A stretch of 64,000 nucleotides of DNA from Streptomyces pyxinae (GTDB lineage Bacteria; Actinomycetota; Actinomycetes; Streptomycetales; Streptomycetaceae): NCBI RefSeq assembly GCF_024756275.1, contig NZ_JANUGQ010000027.1, forward strand, positions 1 through 64,000, in the 5' to 3' direction. Both the position numbers and the translations under genes were made by a program. Of the stretch, positions 56,592 to 64,000 are shown piece after piece (position 1 is the stretch's first letter; the number at the start of each line of letters is the position of its first letter). The notes under the pieces were generated by a model that saw only the letters and a list, made by a program, of their open reading frames with translations, was not told the origin of the DNA and did not search any database.

Positions 56592-58298
56592 GTGATACCG
56601 AAGATCATCCTCGGCAAGGGGTCCCGCGCCACCCGCCGCCTCATCGGCTACCTCTACGGGCCCGGCTCCGCCAACGAGCACACCGACCCTCACCTGGTGG
56701 CGTCCTGGAACGGCTTCGCCCCCGATCCCGGCCGCAGCCCCCACCGCAACCCCAAACAGGTCGAGGACCAGCTCGCCGCGCAGCTCGACCAGCCCGTGAA
56801 CATGCTCGGCGACAAGGCCCCAGCCACCACGGTGTGGCACTGCCCGGTCCGCGCCGCACCCGAGGACCCGATCCTGAGTGACGCCCAGTGGGCGGACATC
56901 GCCCGCCGGATCGTGGCCGCCGCCGGCATCGCCCCCGAAGGCGACGAGGAAGCCTGCCGCTGGGTCGCCGTCCGCCACGCCGACGACCACATCCACATCG
57001 CCGCCACCCTCGTCCGCCAGGACGGCCGCCGCCCCCGCCGCGACCACGACATCCGCGCCGTCCAGCGCGAAGCCCGCAAGATCGAGACCGACTTCGGCCT
57101 GCGCCGGCTCAAGCCCGGCGACGGCACCGCCGCCAAACGCCCCACCAGCAAGGAGCACTTCAAGGCCAAACGCCAGGGCCAGGACACCACCACCCGCGAG
57201 ATCCTGCGCCGGCGCGTCCGCCGCGCGGTGGCCGCAGCCTCCACCGAGACGGAGTTCTTCGCCCTGCTGGACGCGACCGGCGTGACCGTGCGGCCCAGGA
57301 CCGGACCGTCCGGCGACACCCTCGGCTACAGCGTCGCCCTGCCCGGCGACCTCAACAAACACGGCGAACCGGTCTGGTTCTCCGGCTCCACCCTCGCCGG
57401 CGACCTCTCCCTGCCCAAGATCCGCCACCGCCTCACCACCACCAGCCCCGAACCCGTCACCGCGCGGCCGGCCGACCCCTGGCACCAGGCCACCGCCGCC
57501 ACCGAACGCATCCCCGACCACCTCACCCACAGCAGCGACCACACCGCCCAGGGCCAGCTCGTCGTCCTCGGAGAAGCCCTCGACCTGCTCCCGCTGACCG
57601 CACCGGCCGAGGCGAAACGGGAACTCGAACGAGCCGCCGCCCTCTTCGAGCGCGCCACCCGCTCCCGCATCACCGCCGACCTCGACAGCACCCGCGTCCT
57701 GCACCGCAGCATCCAGACCATCCTGCTCACCCCCGCCACAACGCGCGACGGGGCCGGGCTGGCGATGCTGCTGGACGCCGTCCTCATCGCCGTGGCCTTC
57801 GCCCGGCACTGGCACCAAACCCACCAGCACGCCCAGCAGGAAGCCGCCGCCGAACAGACCCTCACCCACCTCCAGGCCGCCTACGCCCACGTCGCCGCCC
57901 CCGTCCTGGACGGCCTCGCCCGCCGCACCCCCGGTGCCCAGACCACACACCGCTACGCCCGCCATCTTCAGCAGACCGTCCCCGAGCACGCCGACCGCAT
58001 CCTGAAAGACCCCGCCTGGGACGCCCTCGCCACCGTCCTCGCCGACGCGGAAACCACCGGCCACAACCCGGCCACCCTCCTCGACCAGGCCCTCGGCCAA
58101 CGCACCCTCGACGACGCCCGCAACCCCGCCCGCACCCTGACCTGGCGCATCCACCGCCTCGGCCAACGCCACACCCCCAGCCCCCGCGCCCAAGCAGCCA
58201 TGGCCCGCAGCACCACCCGCCGCCCCGGCACTCCGGCCCACCCGTCGGCGGCCGCACCGGCCACTGCACCGCAGCAGCCACACGTACGACGGCGTTGA
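56592..58298 (+). CDS. Relaxase (MobA/VirD2-type mobilization nuclease)
   Basis: A 568-aa DNA-nicking relaxase. Motifs: IIPKIILGKGSRATRRLIGYLYGPG at the N-terminus; VWHCPVRAAPEDPILSDAQWADIARRIVAAAGI; and the metal-binding triad VAVRHADDHIHIAATLVRQDG (HxDxHxH, about residues 129-138). RRDHDIRAVQREARKIETDFGL follows, a segment usual in relaxases of actinobacterial mobilizable elements. The C-terminal half is helical and Ala/Arg/Thr-rich. Start GTG. No coupling ATPase (TraB/FtsK or VirD4-like) is present in the window. Confidence 0.9.
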   Translation: MIPKIILGKGSRATRRLIGYLYGPGSANEHTDPHLVASWNGFAPDPGRSPHRNPKQVEDQLAAQLDQPVNMLGDKAPATTVWHCPVRAAPEDPILSDAQWADIARRIVAAAGIAPEGDEEACRWVAVRHADDHIHIAATLVRQDGRRPRRDHDIRAVQREARKIETDFGLRRLKPGDGTAAKRPTSKEHFKAKRQGQDTTTREILRRRVRRAVAAASTETEFFALLDATGVTVRPRTGPSGDTLGYSVALPGDLNKHGEPVWFSGSTLAGDLSLPKIRHRLTTTSPEPVTARPADPWHQATAATERIPDHLTHSSDHTAQGQLVVLGEALDLLPLTAPAEAKRELERAAALFERATRSRITADLDSTRVLHRSIQTILLTPATTRDGAGLAMLLDAVLIAVAFARHWHQTHQHAQQEAAAEQTLTHLQAAYAHVAAPVLDGLARRTPGAQTTHRYARHLQQTVPEHADRILKDPAWDALATVLADAETTGHNPATLLDQALGQRTLDDARNPARTLTWRIHRLGQRHTPSPRAQAAMARSTTRRPGTPAHPSAAAPATAPQQPHVRRR

Positions 58299-58308
58299 CC
58301 GGCCCGCA

Positions 58309-58372
58309 TGTTCCCCGAGGGAACAACGAAGGCGTTCCCTCAAGGAACACCCGCCTTGTTCCCTCAGGGAAC
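58309..58372 (+). promoter_or_regulatory. Three GTTCC(C)-N-GGGAAC palindromes at exact 24-bp spacing
   Basis: 15-bp palindromes are centred at 58317, 58341 and 58365: GTTCCCCGAGGGAAC, GTTCCCTCAAGGAAC (imperfect) and GTTCCCTCAGGGAAC. They lie between the relaxase stop and the regulator start, and could be operators for the XRE regulator or iteron-like or transfer-origin sites. The regular spacing argues against chance. Confidence 0.65.
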
Positions 58373-58380
58373 AAGGCGGG
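58350..58380 (+). terminator. Terminator of the mob operon (includes the third palindrome)
   Basis: The third palindrome is embedded in a perfect 14-bp stem (58350-58363 / 58367-58380) with only TCA as spacer. It can act as a transcription terminator for the relaxase as well as a protein site. Confidence 0.6.
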
Positions 58381-58529
58381 TCCTGGGGGTAGGGAGCCTG
58401 GGCCCGGACCGTCGGCTCGGCAACTCCCTCACGCGCACGCAGTGTCCTCGGTACCGTGCTGATGACGAACTCTGCACGGACAGACCGGCGCACCCCGCAC
58501 GGACGTCCGGCGGTTGGGGAGGTGTCCTG

Positions 58530-59759
58530 ATGCTGGAGGAAGCCGAGGAGATCGGCCGGCGCGTTCGCAGGGCGAGGCTGCGGCTCGGGATGCCGCAGGC
58601 CGACCTGGCGGCGGCCCTGGGGAAGTCGCAGGGCTGGGTGTCGAAGATGGAGCGGGGCCTGATCGAGCTGGACCGGGTCGGGCTGCTCAACCAGGTGGCT
58701 GCCGAGCTGCACGTCCATCCGAACGACCTGATCGGGCGCCCGTACAGCAGCTCCCCGGACGACAACCAGTGGCAGGTCGCCGCCTCCTCGATCCTGCGCG
58801 AGCTGCGCCGCTACGACCTCGCCCCCGTCTTCGACGGCACGCCCCGGCCGGCGCCGCAGTTGTGGCGGAAGGTGACGCGGCTGCACCGGCTGCGGGACAC
58901 CGCCTCCAACGTGGCGATCCTCCGCATCCTGCCCGACCTGTTCCGCGAGGCTCGGGCCCTGGCGGAGGTGTCGGAGGGGCACGGGCGGGAGGAGGCGTAC
59001 GCGATCTACGCGGTGTGCTGCAAGTTCGCCCACACCGCCGCCCACTCCCTCGGTCACCCCGAGCTGGTGGCGATGGCCTGCGAGCGGGCCGCGTGGTCGG
59101 CGCGGTTGTCCGGGGACCCGGTGCTGCCAGCGGTGGCGGACTGGATGCGGGTCTGGGACATGTGGGCCACGGCCGACTGGGCGGACGCGCTGACGCTCTC
59201 GGACAAGGCGATCGGGTCGGTGCAGCAGGCGTACGAGCAGGGCGATCCGCTGGCCGTACGGGCCTGGGGGACCCTCCAGCTCCGGGCGGCGGTCTCGGCT
59301 GCCCGTGCCGGACGCGCCTCGGAGGCGGAGGACCGGATCGGGTACGCGAAGGACGCCGCCGAGCGGATGGACACGTACGCCGGGGCGCCGGTGTACGACC
59401 GGCACTCGCTGACGTTCTCCGCCGGGAACGTGCAGATCCACGCGATCAGCGTCGCCCTGGAGATGGGCGAGCAGGGCAAGGCGCTTGAGATCAACCGGCG
59501 CACCAGCCCCGAGCTGGTCGGGGCGCTGCCCCACTCCCGCCAGGGGCATCACCACATGGACATCGCGCGCGCGTGGCTGTGGGACGGCAACCGGGACAAG
59601 GCCCTCGGCGAGCTGGAGCGGGCCGAGCGGATCGCGCCCCAGCTCGTACGGAACCACCCCATCGCCCGTTCGACGCTCCGCGGCATCGTCTACGCCGAGC
59701 GGACCGCCACGCGCGAGAAGCTTCGGCGCATGTCCGACCGCTTCCACCTGGACGGATAG
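58530..59759 (+). CDS. XRE-family regulator with TPR-like C-terminal domain
   Basis: A 409-aa protein. The HTH is IGRRVRRARLRLGMPQADLAAALGKSQGWVSKMERGLIELDRVGLLNQVAAEL. The rest is an all-helical array in 34-40 residue repeats (ACERAAWSARLSGDP; DALTLSDKAIGSVQQAY; AARAGRASEAEDRIGYAKDAAERM; DIARAWLWDGNRDKALGELERAERI), as in Streptomyces regulators that sense small molecules or peptides. The start ATG has GGGGAGG. It follows the triple palindrome, so autoregulation is a simple hypothesis. It likely controls the downstream cargo genes. Confidence 0.88.
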   Translation: MLEEAEEIGRRVRRARLRLGMPQADLAAALGKSQGWVSKMERGLIELDRVGLLNQVAAELHVHPNDLIGRPYSSSPDDNQWQVAASSILRELRRYDLAPVFDGTPRPAPQLWRKVTRLHRLRDTASNVAILRILPDLFREARALAEVSEGHGREEAYAIYAVCCKFAHTAAHSLGHPELVAMACERAAWSARLSGDPVLPAVADWMRVWDMWATADWADALTLSDKAIGSVQQAYEQGDPLAVRAWGTLQLRAAVSAARAGRASEAEDRIGYAKDAAERMDTYAGAPVYDRHSLTFSAGNVQIHAISVALEMGEQGKALEINRRTSPELVGALPHSRQGHHHMDIARAWLWDGNRDKALGELERAERIAPQLVRNHPIARSTLRGIVYAERTATREKLRRMSDRFHLDG

Positions 59760-59835
59760 GGGCGAGCGGGGGGCGGACCAGGGTCGTATTCCTCCGGCTC
59801 ATATTCAGGGGCTCTCCCGTCCCTACCTTCGGAGC

Positions 59836-60282
59836 ATGACCGGACGACTTCTTCCCCATCTCCCCTCGCAGGGAGCCGAGTTAGGGACAGCGGCTCCCTT
59901 CCTCCCTCAGCTCGGAGACCTCGCCGCCGACACCGCCCGGGGCGGCCGTGTCGGCGTCGTCGTCGCGCTGCCGGGCGAGGGCTCCGCCACGACCTACCAC
60001 CTGCGGCCGCCCGGCGGCGGGCCCGCCTGGACCGCGCCGGCGGACGGCACGACGCTGCGCCCGGTGCCGGCGCGGGCCACCCACGCGACGCTGATGCCCG
60101 GCCGGGACGCGATCTACGACCCGCGCGCCCGCCAGGGCTCGGTGCCCGTCGAGTTCCACTTCGAGGACGGCTCGACCTGCGAGGCGGCCCTCGTCCTCAC
60201 CTCGGTGGAGCTGGAGAGGCTGTACGCGCAGACCAGCCGTCTTCTCGACGCGCACGAGAACGCGCTGGGCGGCACCTCGTGA
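59836..60282 (+). CDS. Hypothetical protein, cargo operon gene 1
   Basis: A 148-aa soluble protein, not recognised. It contains LGDLAADTARGGRVGVVVALPGEGSATTYHLRPPGGGPAWTAPADGTTLRPVP and FHFEDGSTCEAALVLTSVELERLYAQTSRLLDAHENALGG. The first part is beta-rich, the last a helix. The ATG follows TACCTT by 6 nt, so a leaderless start is likely, with GGAG also present. It overlaps the next gene by 4 bp. Confidence 0.65.
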   Translation: MTGRLLPHLPSQGAELGTAAPFLPQLGDLAADTARGGRVGVVVALPGEGSATTYHLRPPGGGPAWTAPADGTTLRPVPARATHATLMPGRDAIYDPRARQGSVPVEFHFEDGSTCEAALVLTSVELERLYAQTSRLLDAHENALGGTS

Positions 60283-60485
60283 GCGGGACCCGTCGCCGTC
60301 AGGCGCGGTCTGCCACCCCCGTACGGAGTGACCGGTTCGCGCTCGCGTTCCTGGCCCTCGCCGGTCTGGTGGGGCCGGCCTGGGCCCTTCGCGACCAGGC
60401 CGTCCAGCTCGTTGACGACATGAGCCACCGGCCCGCCGTCGCGGCTCCGGACGTGAGCCTGCCCCACCTTGCCCCCGGCCGCTGA
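60279..60485 (+). CDS. Small single-pass membrane protein, cargo operon gene 2
   Basis: A 68-aa protein with a very basic N-terminus (SGTRRRQARSATPVRSDR), one hydrophobic helix (FALAFLALAGLVGPAWAL) and a short exported tail. The start GTGA overlaps the stop of the preceding gene, so it is co-translated. Function unknown; it could anchor the partner or act alone on the membrane. Confidence 0.6.
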   Translation: MSGTRRRQARSATPVRSDRFALAFLALAGLVGPAWALRDQAVQLVDDMSHRPAVAAPDVSLPHLAPGR

Positions 60486-60697
60486 GACGCGCCTTCGGCC
60501 ACTGAGACCGCTCCGGCGCCCGAGCCGCCTCCCGTGCCCGGCCGCCGGAGCCTTCCCCGCCGCCCTCCCGTCCGGGCGGCGCGCAGGAAACCGCCCCGCT
60601 CCCGTGCGGCCCCGTGGCTTCGGCTGCCGGGGGCGGGGCGGCTCGTACCTCTCGCACGGTCCTGGAACATCCACGCGTGATTCCCCAGGGAGGGTTC

Positions 60698-61930
60698 GTG
60701 GACATCCCGTACATCGTCGTCGACCAGCTCGACCCCGATCAGCAGCAGATCTGGAAGGCGTACTTCGGCGACGCCGACCGCCCCCGCTACGTCGAGGAGG
60801 GCATCTGGCGCCGCACCCAGGAGAAGGCCACCGCCGGCCAGTCCGGCTGGGCGGGCTCCGGGGACGCCCGGCGGCGGATCATCCACTACCGGTACCGGTA
60901 CGGCCTGGTGCCGACGACCGCCGCCCCGGCGATCGGCCTGACCGACCTGTACCTCTACCACTCCGCGTCCGCCCCGGCCGGGGAGATCACCGCCCACCAC
61001 GACGCCCTGCGGGCCTCGCTCGCCGTCGGCGGCTGGAAGACGGCGCCGGGCGGTGCCTGCTGGACGCGGCGGGACCTGAGGTGCCGGATCACCGAGCACG
61101 ACGTCCACCCGCAGGACGCCGCCGCCGGACGCGCGCTCCCGGGCGGCTACCGGACGCTCGACGTACGGATCACCTCCGCCGCGTACGCGCCCCCGCCCTC
61201 GGTCCGGCAGCTCCCGTGGAACGTGCTGTCCACCGGGATCCGGGTCAAGGACCGGCCAGGGACGGCCACGCGGATACCGGACCTGTCCGTGCTCGCGGAC
61301 CTGCGGCCGTTCCAGGTGGAGATCGGCTGCGGTACGTCGGTCGAGGCCAGCATCCCGCCCCTGCACCGGCTCCACGAGATCTACCGGGTCACCGACCGGC
61401 AGGGCCACGAGCCGCGCGAGCACCGCTTCACCCTCTCCCCGGCCGCGGACAACCTGCTGCACGAGGTGCTGACCGAGCCGGAGGAGAAGACGGCGGAGTT
61501 CGTGGAGATGTTCCGAGCCTGCTTCCTGGCCGAGCCGACCCTGGCCCTGTGGGCGCTGAGGGAACTGAAGGACGCCGGTCACCTCGTCGGGCCGGTCATC
61601 ACCCACAACTTCGACGTCCTGGCCGCCCGCGCCGGGCTCGACGAGTGCTTCATGCGCCGCTACGACCAGGCCGTGCCCGACGTGGAGTGGGTCGACGGCG
61701 CCAAGGCCCTCCTGGTGGTCGGCCTGCACGCGGACCGGCGCAGGGTCCAGGCCCGCGCCCGCGAACGCGGCATGAAGGTCGTCTACCTGGACCCGGAGGG
61801 GTTCTGGCACGACGGCGCGTTCCTGCCGTACCCGCTGGAGGGGCCCCAGGACGGTGACCTGGTGTGCCGGGCGACCGCCGCCGAGGCGCTGCCCGCGCTC
61901 GTCAACCTCCTGAAGCAGCAGGCAGGTTGA
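60698..61930 (+). CDS. Divergent Sir2-like (sirtuin-fold) NAD-binding protein
   Basis: A 410-aa protein. The first 195 residues are an unrecognised beta-rich domain. Residues about 205-395 follow the sirtuin order: VEIGCGTSVEASIPPLHRLHEIYRV (GAGxS loop), FRACFLAEPTLALWALRELKDAGHLVGPVITHNFDVLAARAGLDE (the TQNxDxL loop as THNFD), ALLVVGLHADRRRVQARARERGMKVVYLD and a closing EALPALVNLL. The zinc-binding cysteines are absent, and the catalytic histidine after the AGL turn is not evident. It may bind or cleave NAD rather than deacylate proteins. The start GTG has GGGAGGG 5-6 nt upstream; the frame is open further back. Confidence 0.72.
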   Translation: MDIPYIVVDQLDPDQQQIWKAYFGDADRPRYVEEGIWRRTQEKATAGQSGWAGSGDARRRIIHYRYRYGLVPTTAAPAIGLTDLYLYHSASAPAGEITAHHDALRASLAVGGWKTAPGGACWTRRDLRCRITEHDVHPQDAAAGRALPGGYRTLDVRITSAAYAPPPSVRQLPWNVLSTGIRVKDRPGTATRIPDLSVLADLRPFQVEIGCGTSVEASIPPLHRLHEIYRVTDRQGHEPREHRFTLSPAADNLLHEVLTEPEEKTAEFVEMFRACFLAEPTLALWALRELKDAGHLVGPVITHNFDVLAARAGLDECFMRRYDQAVPDVEWVDGAKALLVVGLHADRRRVQARARERGMKVVYLDPEGFWHDGAFLPYPLEGPQDGDLVCRATAAEALPALVNLLKQQAG

Positions 61931-62036
61931 TTCACCTGCACGAAGAGGGTCGCGCCGGGTGCGGGCGCTAGCGTGACGCATCCGGCCGGCCCGGACTCCC
62001 CGGGCGGGCGAGAACAGGGAAAGGAGCGTCGGCCCC

Positions 62037-63359
62037 ATGCGCGTATCCGTCATCGGCTGCGGCCACCTGGGCATCCCGCACGCCGCTGCCATGGCCGAGA
62101 TCGGCCACGAGGTCATCGGCGTGGACCTGGACCAGGCAAGGATCGACCGTCTCAACACAGGCGAGAGCCCCATCTACGAGGAGGGGCTGCCCGAACTCCT
62201 CGCCGCCCACACCGCCTCCGGGAGGCTGCGCTTCACCACAAGCCTGGCCGAGGCCGCCGAGTTCGCCGACGTCCACTTCCTCGCCGTGGGCACCCCGATC
62301 GACGCCGACGGACGGAGCTACGACACCGGCCAAGTCTTCGGCGCCGCCCGCGCCCTCGCCCCGCACCTGACCCGCCCGACCGTCATCATCGGCAAGTCGA
62401 CGGTCACCGTCGGCACCACCCGCGACCTGGCCGCCCTCCTCGCCCGGCTCTCCCCGGCCGGCGAGGAGGTGGAGGTCGTCTGGAACCCCGAGTTCCTGCG
62501 CGAGGGCCACGCCATCGACGACACCCTGCGCCCCGATCGAATCGTCGTCGGCGTCCCCTCGCCCCGCGCCGAAGACGCCGTACGCGAGGTCTACGCACCG
62601 CTCCTGGCCAACGGCATCCCGCTGTTCGTCACCGACCCCGCCACCGCCGAACTCATCAAGGGCGCCGCCAACGCCTACCTCGGCATGAAGATCTCCTTCA
62701 TCAACGGCGTCGCCGACATGTGCGCCGCGGCCGGAGCCGACGTCCAGCAGCTCACCGAGGCCATCGGCCTCGACCCGCGCATCGGCCGCGGCGGCCTGAA
62801 CGCCGGACCCGGCTACGGCGGCGGCTGCCTCCCCAAGGACGTCCGCGCCTTCACCGCCTCCGCCCGCACCCTCGGCGCCACCGAGGCCGCGACCCTCCTG
62901 CGGGCCGCCGAAGAGGTCAACGAATCCCGCCCCACCGCCGCCCTGAAGCTCATCGAGCAGACCCTCGGACGGCCGGTCGACGGCGTCCGCGTCACCGTCT
63001 GGGGCGCCTCCTTCAAGGCCGGCACCGACGACGTCCGCGAATCCCCCGCCCTGGCGGTGGCCGCCCTAATGCACCAGCGCGGCGCCACCGTCACCGTCCA
63101 CGACCCGCACGCCGTGCACGCCGCGCTGCGCCGCAACCCCGAACTCGACTACGCCGACACCCTCGACGACTCCGTCCGGGACGCCGAGCTGATCGTCCTG
63201 GCCACCGAGTGGCCCCACTTCCGCGAGGCCGACCCCAAGGCCCTCGCCCCCTTGGTCGCGGACCCGGTCCTCGTCGACCTCCGCAACCTCATCGACGCCG
63301 ACGCCTGGCGCATGGCCGGATGGACCGTACGCCAGCTCGGACGCCCCGCCCAGCAATAA
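62037..63359 (+). CDS. UDP-glucose/nucleotide-sugar 6-dehydrogenase
   Basis: A 440-aa NAD-dependent enzyme that would oxidise UDP-glucose to UDP-glucuronate. The N-terminal Rossmann motif is VIGCGHLGIPHAAAMAEIGHEVIGVDLD, followed by GESPIYEEGLPELLA, VHFLAVGTPID, STVTVGTTRDL, WNPEFLREGHAIDD, the catalytic Cys in GPGYGGGCLPKDVRAF (about 263) and WGASFKAGTDDVRESPA. All expected active-site elements are present. It has its own AAGGAG site. The position among mobile-element cargo, with no glycosyltransferases nearby, is unusual. Confidence 0.93.
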   Translation: MRVSVIGCGHLGIPHAAAMAEIGHEVIGVDLDQARIDRLNTGESPIYEEGLPELLAAHTASGRLRFTTSLAEAAEFADVHFLAVGTPIDADGRSYDTGQVFGAARALAPHLTRPTVIIGKSTVTVGTTRDLAALLARLSPAGEEVEVVWNPEFLREGHAIDDTLRPDRIVVGVPSPRAEDAVREVYAPLLANGIPLFVTDPATAELIKGAANAYLGMKISFINGVADMCAAAGADVQQLTEAIGLDPRIGRGGLNAGPGYGGGCLPKDVRAFTASARTLGATEAATLLRAAEEVNESRPTAALKLIEQTLGRPVDGVRVTVWGASFKAGTDDVRESPALAVAALMHQRGATVTVHDPHAVHAALRRNPELDYADTLDDSVRDAELIVLATEWPHFREADPKALAPLVADPVLVDLRNLIDADAWRMAGWTVRQLGRPAQQ

Positions 63360-63391
63360 CCGCCCTATCGACCATCGACCGGAGGTCCGCC

Positions 63392-63718
63392 GTGGACACC
63401 CTGTGGGACGACATCGAGAAGCTCTCCGCCGTCTGCCGAGCGGCCGGCGCCCACCTGCCCGACGAGGAACTCAAGAGCCTCCAGGTCGGCAAGGTCGCCG
63501 AGGAGGCCGGCGAGGCCATGCACGCCCTCCACGGCCTGAAGGGCCTCACCACCTGCGGCGACGACCACGCCTGGCCCGAGGTCCAGAACGACCTCGTCGG
63601 CGCCGTCATCGCCGCCCTCCTGGCCATGCACTACATCGACCCCACGGGCGCCCGCGCCACCTTCGACGAGATCTTCCACCGGCGGACGCGCAGGGGGCGG
63701 GAGGCGGCTGCGGCCTGA
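63392..63718 (+). CDS. MazG-like nucleotide pyrophosphohydrolase family protein
   Basis: A 108-aa protein: LWDDIEKLSAVCRAAG, LKSLQVGKVAEEAGEAMHALHGLKG, then WPEVQNDLVGAVIAALLAMHYI. The EEAGE ... D pattern is the ExxE ... ExxD metal-binding site of the all-alpha NTP pyrophosphatase (MazG) fold, though the second pair is partly changed. These proteins are common cargo of Streptomyces mobile elements. The GTG start has GGAGGT 6 nt upstream, 32 bp after the dehydrogenase stop, so they form an operon. Confidence 0.85.
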   Translation: MDTLWDDIEKLSAVCRAAGAHLPDEELKSLQVGKVAEEAGEAMHALHGLKGLTTCGDDHAWPEVQNDLVGAVIAALLAMHYIDPTGARATFDEIFHRRTRRGREAAAA

Positions 63719-63729
63719 CCTCTCGTGAA

Positions 63730-63776
63730 CGGTGAGCGGTGACCAAGCCCCGCGAAGGGTTGGTCACCGCTCACCG
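63730..63776. terminator. Strong hairpin terminator after the MazG-like gene
   Basis: A perfect 17-bp stem (63730-63746 / 63760-63776) just past the stop, between convergent genes. Confidence 0.8.
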
Positions 63777-63783
63777 CGGACTT

Positions 63784-63810
63784 GGAGTCAGTGCTTACGC
63801 CACTGACTCC
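63784..63810 (-). terminator. Hairpin overlapping the stop of the terminal hydrolase gene
   Basis: Ten-bp arms GGAGTCAGTG/CACTGACTCC flank the TAA stop of the minus-strand gene; a terminator or mRNA 3'-end structure. Confidence 0.5.
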
Positions 63811-64000
63811 CGGACCGCTTCGATCAGTGTTGTCGCGCATGCGTCGTCGGACACACTGATGATGCGGTTCATGGCGTAGCCGAAGGCAAGGCCGTGGTCG
63901 GGATCAGCGAAGGCGAGGAAGCCGCTGCGACCGGCGTGGCCGAAGGCGCTCAGGCCGGTCATGGGATTGCTTTCGGTGGGCAGCAAGTAGCCGCTCACGA
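63795..64000 (-). CDS. Beta-lactamase-family serine hydrolase, C-terminal part (runs off the window)
   Basis: Only the last 68 or so codons are in the window. They read LSAFGHAGRSGFLAFADPDHGLAFGYAMNRI, the closing strand and HxG(G/R)SG motif of class C beta-lactamase/esterase proteins, in which HAGxSG replaces the KTG triad. The N-terminal SxxK nucleophile lies beyond the window end. It is convergent with the cargo operon. It could be host DNA past the mobile element or further cargo. Confidence 0.8.
   Translation of the reverse strand, partial: VSGYLLPTESNPMTGLSAFGHAGRSGFLAFADPDHGLAFGYAMNRIISVSDDACATTLIEAVRESVA

Noticed and set aside
56472..59747. A 1091-codon minus-strand frame opposite the relaxase and XRE genes
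   Set aside because: The relaxase (HxDxHxH) and XRE motifs on the plus strand are unambiguous; the antisense translation is Gly/Val low complexity.

Overview
The window looks like chromosomal core DNA of a Streptomyces species or close relative. Base composition is very GC-rich with GC-biased third codon positions, GTG/TTG starts are common, and the gene order (dnaX, purD, purC, lsr2-like gene, purSQL, purF, purM, vdh, bldC, hrpA) is one I recall from the central arm of Streptomyces chromosomes. A consensus parS site at 42.17 kb fits a position within reach of the origin.

Layout. 0-3.2 kb: low-complexity DNA, an M20 peptidase remnant, a flavoprotein and an alpha/beta hydrolase. 3.2-12.9 kb: tRNA-Ser, SRP RNA, dnaX, purD, a membrane protein that looks like an M48 protease without its zinc site, a dimethylformamidase-like protein and purC. 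13-18.4 kb (minus strand): a DesK/DesR-type two-component pair beside an ABC-2 exporter, three tRNA-Gly genes and an Lsr2 paralogue. 19-29.1 kb: overlapping purSQL, a regulator with its own 20-bp operator, an M23 peptidase, a mycothiol-dependent enzyme, a META lipoprotein, purF and purM. 29.4-34.4 kb: DUF3073 gene, valine dehydrogenase, a conserved hypothetical, the developmental regulator bldC, a DUF6274-like gene and tRNA-Asp. 34.6-48.3 kb: hrpA, a thiol-redox pair (DsbA-like and CcdA-like), a Phe/Asp/Glu tRNA cluster containing parS, a metallophosphoesterase, a small zincin, a lipoprotein and a DEAD-box RNA helicase.

From tRNA-Lys (48.4 kb) the content becomes accessory. An integrase, an XRE regulator that overlaps it, an excisionase-like HTH protein, a DUF3631 ATPase, a DUF2637 membrane protein, a MobC-like protein and a relaxase make up an integrative mobilizable element. 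I see no FtsK/TraB-type transfer motor, and the distal attachment site is not in the window. Two cargo blocks stand out. Between the tRNA and the integrase is an AT-richer divergent pair: a nucleoside-phosphorylase-fold protein with an extra C-terminal domain, and a four-helix membrane protein. This is my best candidate for a little-described conflict/defence system. Downstream of the relaxase, after three evenly spaced 15-bp palindromes, come an XRE/TPR-like regulator, two small proteins, a divergent Sir2-like protein, a UDP-glucose dehydrogenase-like enzyme and a MazG-like protein: a possible NAD/nucleotide module. The window closes with strong terminators and the C-terminus of a beta-lactamase-family hydrolase.

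Two themes recur. Several core genes (dnaX, purD, purF and others) have a -10-like hexamer ending 6-7 nt before the start codon, which suggests leaderless mRNAs. Many intergenic gaps are filled with imperfect short tandem repeats. All family assignments are by reading motifs; no searches were run.
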